17,298 nucleotides of DNA, taken from contig CAYSZV010000031.1 of the NCBI GenBank assembly GCA_964435595.1, positions 1-17,298 on the forward strand, in the 5' to 3' direction. Shown here one piece after another: positions 14,365 through 17,298 of this stretch. Made by a program: the position numbers and the translations under genes. The notes under the pieces are model-generated. The model made no database searches. It saw only the letters and a program-made list of their open reading frames with translations, and was not told where the DNA came from. Source of the stretch: Izemoplasma sp964435595 (GTDB taxonomy: Bacteria; Bacillota_I; Bacilli_A; Izemoplasmatales; Izemoplasmataceae). Every line of letters begins with the position of its first letter. The first letter of the stretch is position 1.

Positions 14365-16008
14365 CTAGCCTTTTCTCAATCTTGGATCTAATGCATCACG
14401 GAGACCATCACCAAGGAAATTAAATCCTAACATGGTAAGGGCGATAGCTGCAGATGGGTAAATCAATTGATAGGTATAACGTAATATTCCACCCAATGCA
14501 TCATTTGCTAATGTACCCAAAGAAGCTTGTGGGATGGAAACTCCAATCCCGATAAAACTTAAGAATGCTTCTGTAAATACTGCGGACGGAATCATCATTG
14601 TCATTGAAACAATAATTGGACCCAACGCATTTGGAATCAAATGTCTATATATAATTTTACGATTTGATACACCGATTGCTCTTGCTGCTAATACGTATTC
14701 TTGTTCTTTTAATCCAAGAACCTGACCGCGCACCAATCTTGCCATACCAGTCCAATACACACTACCCAAAGCAATTACAATTGTTGTAAATCCATCTTTT
14801 CCATTAAATATCATTATATGACTTCCAAACATATCTACTTCCCAAACAATTTCACGAAGCAGTACCATTAATAAAATTACATATAGTACAAGTGGAATTG
14901 AATTGATGATATCAACGATACGCATCATGTAGTCATCAATGCGCCCACCTTTGAATCCAGCTATACTACCATATGTAATTCCGATAAAGAAATTCACTAT
15001 TGTTGCAATCAATGCAACCAATAAGGAAATTCTAGTACCATACATTACTCTTGTTAGTAAATCTCTACCTAATAAGTCAGTTCCCCAAGGGAACGCTTTG
15101 TTTCCGATTGTGTCATAAATAGAAGTTGTTTCTTTTCCTTTATATGTAAAGATGTATTCAACATCCTCATATCCAGCAGGTCTGTCATCAGGATCCATCG
15201 CTTTTAATGAATAATCAAGAACGATACGATCAACAGCTAATGTATCTACTTTGGATAGTTTTCCTTTTAATTCACCTGTAGAATATATGATTTGTTCCAT
15301 TTGAATAACCATATATTGTGCAGTCGCATCACTTTTTACCGTGTAATAATCAACGATGTCTTCGTTTGTTGTTGTATCTGCGAAGATAAATTGTTCAACC
15401 ATTAGTCCAACAAGAGTATCAACTTCTGTACCCTCAACTAAAGTTCCTTGATGGAATGGACTATCTGGATGTACATATTCAATTAAGACGATTGTTTCTC
15501 CAGATGGTTCTACAAAGTTTTTCAGTGCAACACCCCAAACATCACTGTAAAATGTATCTGCATCCAATGTGATTTCAGCAGGTAAAGGATAGTCTCCACC
15601 TTCTTCGTTTTCAAACGTATATTGTTTCGCATATGCATATTGATTAATTTTTGCTTCTTTATCTCGATCAATATTTTTCAAGAAATTCAATACTTCGCCA
15701 TCTTCATTAAATTCAATCAATTCATATGTTTCAGTTTTATATATAAATACACCTTCCTCAATTTCATACATATCTAATCGTGGAGGTAAATTTTGTAGTC
15801 CAGAGAATGTTTGTGAGTATGACATTGGTCTAAACATTGGTCCGAAGATTGCAATTAAGATAATAATAAATACAACACTAAGTCCAACCATACTAGATTT
15901 ATTCTTTTTGAGTCTTCTCCAAACATCTTGCCAGTAAGTAAGGCTTCTTCGTGATTCTTCTTTGTCCGCTTTTCTATCTTGAGGGACGAAATTATAATTT
16001 TTATCCAT
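14365..16008 (-). CDS. oppC: Oligopeptide ABC permease OppC with large extracytoplasmic insert
   Basis: This is a 547-residue permease. Residues 20-60 are the OppC_N region with TM1. About 300-547 is the canonical BPD permease (FPWGTDLLGRDLLTRVMYGTR, then five helices). Its coupling loop is EYVLAARAIGVSNRKIIYRH (438-457) and its C-terminus is LGDGLRDALDPRLRKG. OppC is normally about 300-340 residues; the extra roughly 240 (about 64-300) fall between TM1 and TM2, so they face outward. The insert is acidic and predicted beta-rich, without cysteines or obvious repeats. ATG 16008 follows GGGGGA, 9 bases after the oppB stop. It pairs with OppB to form the pore. The insert may contact the lipid-anchored OppA, but that is inference. 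Confidence 0.93.
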   Translation of the reverse strand: MDKNYNFVPQDRKADKEESRRSLTYWQDVWRRLKKNKSSMVGLSVVFIIILIAIFGPMFRPMSYSQTFSGLQNLPPRLDMYEIEEGVFIYKTETYELIEFNEDGEVLNFLKNIDRDKEAKINQYAYAKQYTFENEEGGDYPLPAEITLDADTFYSDVWGVALKNFVEPSGETIVLIEYVHPDSPFHQGTLVEGTEVDTLVGLMVEQFIFADTTTNEDIVDYYTVKSDATAQYMVIQMEQIIYSTGELKGKLSKVDTLAVDRIVLDYSLKAMDPDDRPAGYEDVEYIFTYKGKETTSIYDTIGNKAFPWGTDLLGRDLLTRVMYGTRISLLVALIATIVNFFIGITYGSIAGFKGGRIDDYMMRIVDIINSIPLVLYVILLMVLLREIVWEVDMFGSHIMIFNGKDGFTTIVIALGSVYWTGMARLVRGQVLGLKEQEYVLAARAIGVSNRKIIYRHLIPNALGPIIVSMTMMIPSAVFTEAFLSFIGIGVSIPQASLGTLANDALGGILRYTYQLIYPSAAIALTMLGFNFLGDGLRDALDPRLRKG

Positions 16009-16017
16009 AATATCCCC

Positions 16018-16938
16018 CTAATTTCCCAGTTTGATTCTTGGATCAATAAATGAATATGCGATATCTACCAAGAATACGGAAACCACATAGAATAATGCAT
16101 AGAACACGGTCATACCAATGATTACTGTGTAGTCACGATTTTGAACTGCTGCAACAAAGTATCGTCCTATACCAGGAAGATTAAACATTGTTTCTACTAC
16201 AAATGATCCTACTAATATTGAAGCAACCATAGGTCCAACATACGTCACAACAGGAATCAATGAGTTCTTAAATCCATGTTTCATAATTACTTTAAATTCA
16301 CTTATTCCGTTTGCTCTCGCTGTTCGGATATAATCTTGCTGTAACACTTCAAGTTGTGAAGACCTTGATAATCTTGCAACAAAGCTTATAGAATATCCAG
16401 ATAATGCAATAACGGGACCGATGTAACTACTAAGAGAGGTTAATCCTGTTGCATCAACCCAATCAAGTTGTATCGCAAAGATATATATAAACCCTGTTGC
16501 AAGAACAAAACTCGGTAGTGTAACTCCTAATGTAGCCAAAAGCATAACTGAATAATCAATCATTGAATTGGCCTTTAATGCGGATATAATACCTATTGGA
16601 ATTCCGACGGATATAATAAGTATCGCTGCAATTCCACCAATCTTTGCACTTACCGGAAATCCATTGGCGATCATCTCGTTTACTGACATTCCTAAAATTC
16701 GATAGGAAGGTCCTAAATCAAAGGTTATCAATCCCTTTAAATAATCAAAATATTGTTCCATTAACGGTGCATCTAAATTGTATTTTGCTTCTAATCTTTC
16801 AACAATCTCAGCAGGTAACGGTTTTTCTCTCGTAAAAGGTCCCCCTGGTATTGCTCTCATTAAGAAAAATGTAATGGTTACAATTAAAAAAAGCGTAACG
16901 AACATTGACAAAGTTCTTCTAACATAATAATTTCCCAT
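16018..16938 (-). CDS. oppB: Oligopeptide ABC transporter permease OppB
   Basis: This is a permease of about 306 residues, typical for OppB. It has TM1 (FVTLFLIVTITFFLMRAIPG), the outward loop with PGGPF and DLGPSY, five further helices, and the EAA-type coupling loop DYIRTARANGISEFKVIMKH. The end is FIDPRIKLG. I chose ATG 16938, which has AAGGTGAGG 9 bases upstream. A GTG at 16953 falls inside that ribosome site and would add five residues. It is the first gene of the oppBCDFA operon. Confidence 0.95.
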   Translation of the reverse strand: MGNYYVRRTLSMFVTLFLIVTITFFLMRAIPGGPFTREKPLPAEIVERLEAKYNLDAPLMEQYFDYLKGLITFDLGPSYRILGMSVNEMIANGFPVSAKIGGIAAILIISVGIPIGIISALKANSMIDYSVMLLATLGVTLPSFVLATGFIYIFAIQLDWVDATGLTSLSSYIGPVIALSGYSISFVARLSRSSQLEVLQQDYIRTARANGISEFKVIMKHGFKNSLIPVVTYVGPMVASILVGSFVVETMFNLPGIGRYFVAAVQNRDYTVIIGMTVFYALFYVVSVFLVDIAYSFIDPRIKLGN

Positions 16939-17298
16939 AAAAACTAACCTCACCTTAAAAATTTTTCATATTTACTATTAATAATGTTGAGTTTTACCAC
17001 TGTGAGGCAAAATTAGTTCACAAACGAAAACAAAACATTCAACGTACACTGAATAAAATCGAAGTCATATTTCTGGTTACACCAATAATTTATATTTGCA
17101 TGCAATTTTTAATATATCAAGCAACCTGTAGTTGCATAAGCCGTTCTGTATTATGTTGACTTCATCACTTTTGTCTTGTCTCAAGTATATCTAACAGTTC
17201 TTAACTCAGTATGGTGAATTTATTAAATTTTTATTAAGTTTTTATAGTAATTCAGCACTTTAATAAGGCGATTATAAAATATCATTATTTTATAATAA
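16939..17298 (-). promoter_or_regulatory. Leader/upstream region of the opp operon, no gene seen
   Basis: I find no supported gene in these 360 AT-rich bases. On the minus strand TTGCCT, 18 bases, CATTAT (about 17010-16981) is a weak promoter candidate for oppB. Other marks are a 10-bp palindrome TTGCATGCAA at 17096-17105, a short hairpin GCAAC-CTGTA-GTTGC at 17121-17135, and an AT-rich inverted repeat at the edge (17271-17296). A 19-codon plus-strand ORF near 17100 lacks a ribosome site. Confidence 0.4.
17271..17296. repeat. AT-rich perfect inverted repeat
   Basis: ATTATAAAATA (17271-17281) and TATTTTATAAT (17286-17296) form an 11-bp perfect stem with loop TCAT, cut close by the window edge. 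There is no G/C in the stem, so it is weak as a terminator. It could be part of a promoter or operator for whatever lies beyond. Confidence 0.5.

Noticed and set aside
17100..17159. Plus-strand 19-codon ORF MQFLIYQATCSC...
   Set aside because: No ribosome site, no signal peptide and too short to support.

Overview
The window is AT-rich and uses the standard genetic code. TGA is a real stop (for example at 23-25 and in oppD) and tryptophan is TGG, so it is not from a mycoplasma or spiroplasma that reads TGA as Trp. AGGAGG-type ribosome sites, an Rgg-like regulator, ABC/two-component modules and a lipoprotein with a Cys-containing spacer point to a low-GC Gram-positive. A Mollicutes relative that keeps code 11 (Acholeplasma/Izemoplasma-like) is my best guess, made without any database search.

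Layout. 23-913 (-) is an EamA/DMT permease, divergent from 1042-1992 (+), an ArAE-type membrane protein. Downstream lies a hairpin that may be a relic of an IS200/IS605-type element, then a bidirectional terminator facing a small three-helix membrane protein (2112-2408, -). Next is a compact putative signalling locus: an Rgg/PlcR-like HTH-TPR regulator (2508-3425, -), divergent from a 47-codon secreted two-cysteine peptide (3508-3651, +). The peptide is followed by a strong hairpin and a 92-residue unknown protein (3736-4014, +). The 82-bp divergent region holds a GGACA-N4-TGTCC palindrome placed where it could both repress the regulator and activate the peptide.

9973 down to 4120 (-) is a tight run of five genes: ABC ATPase, two-block FtsX-type permease, OmpR-family response regulator, histidine kinase and an alpha/beta hydrolase. 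It ends at a bidirectional terminator and looks like one sensing/export operon.

16938 down to 10195 (-) is an oligopeptide ABC importer in the order oppB-oppC-oppD-oppF-oppA. OppC carries an extracytoplasmic insert of about 240 residues, and OppF has an extra segment of about 60 residues inside its C-terminal Cys region.

The most striking observation is that the OppA-like lipoprotein is circularly permuted. After the signal peptide, the segment that normally forms the C-terminal half comes first. It runs directly into the segment that normally starts the mature protein, and the protein stops where the two halves are normally joined. The frame is open across both new junctions. The second most interesting item is the regulator/peptide pair. 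RRNPP systems usually import their peptide through Opp, so the two may be linked, but that is inference.
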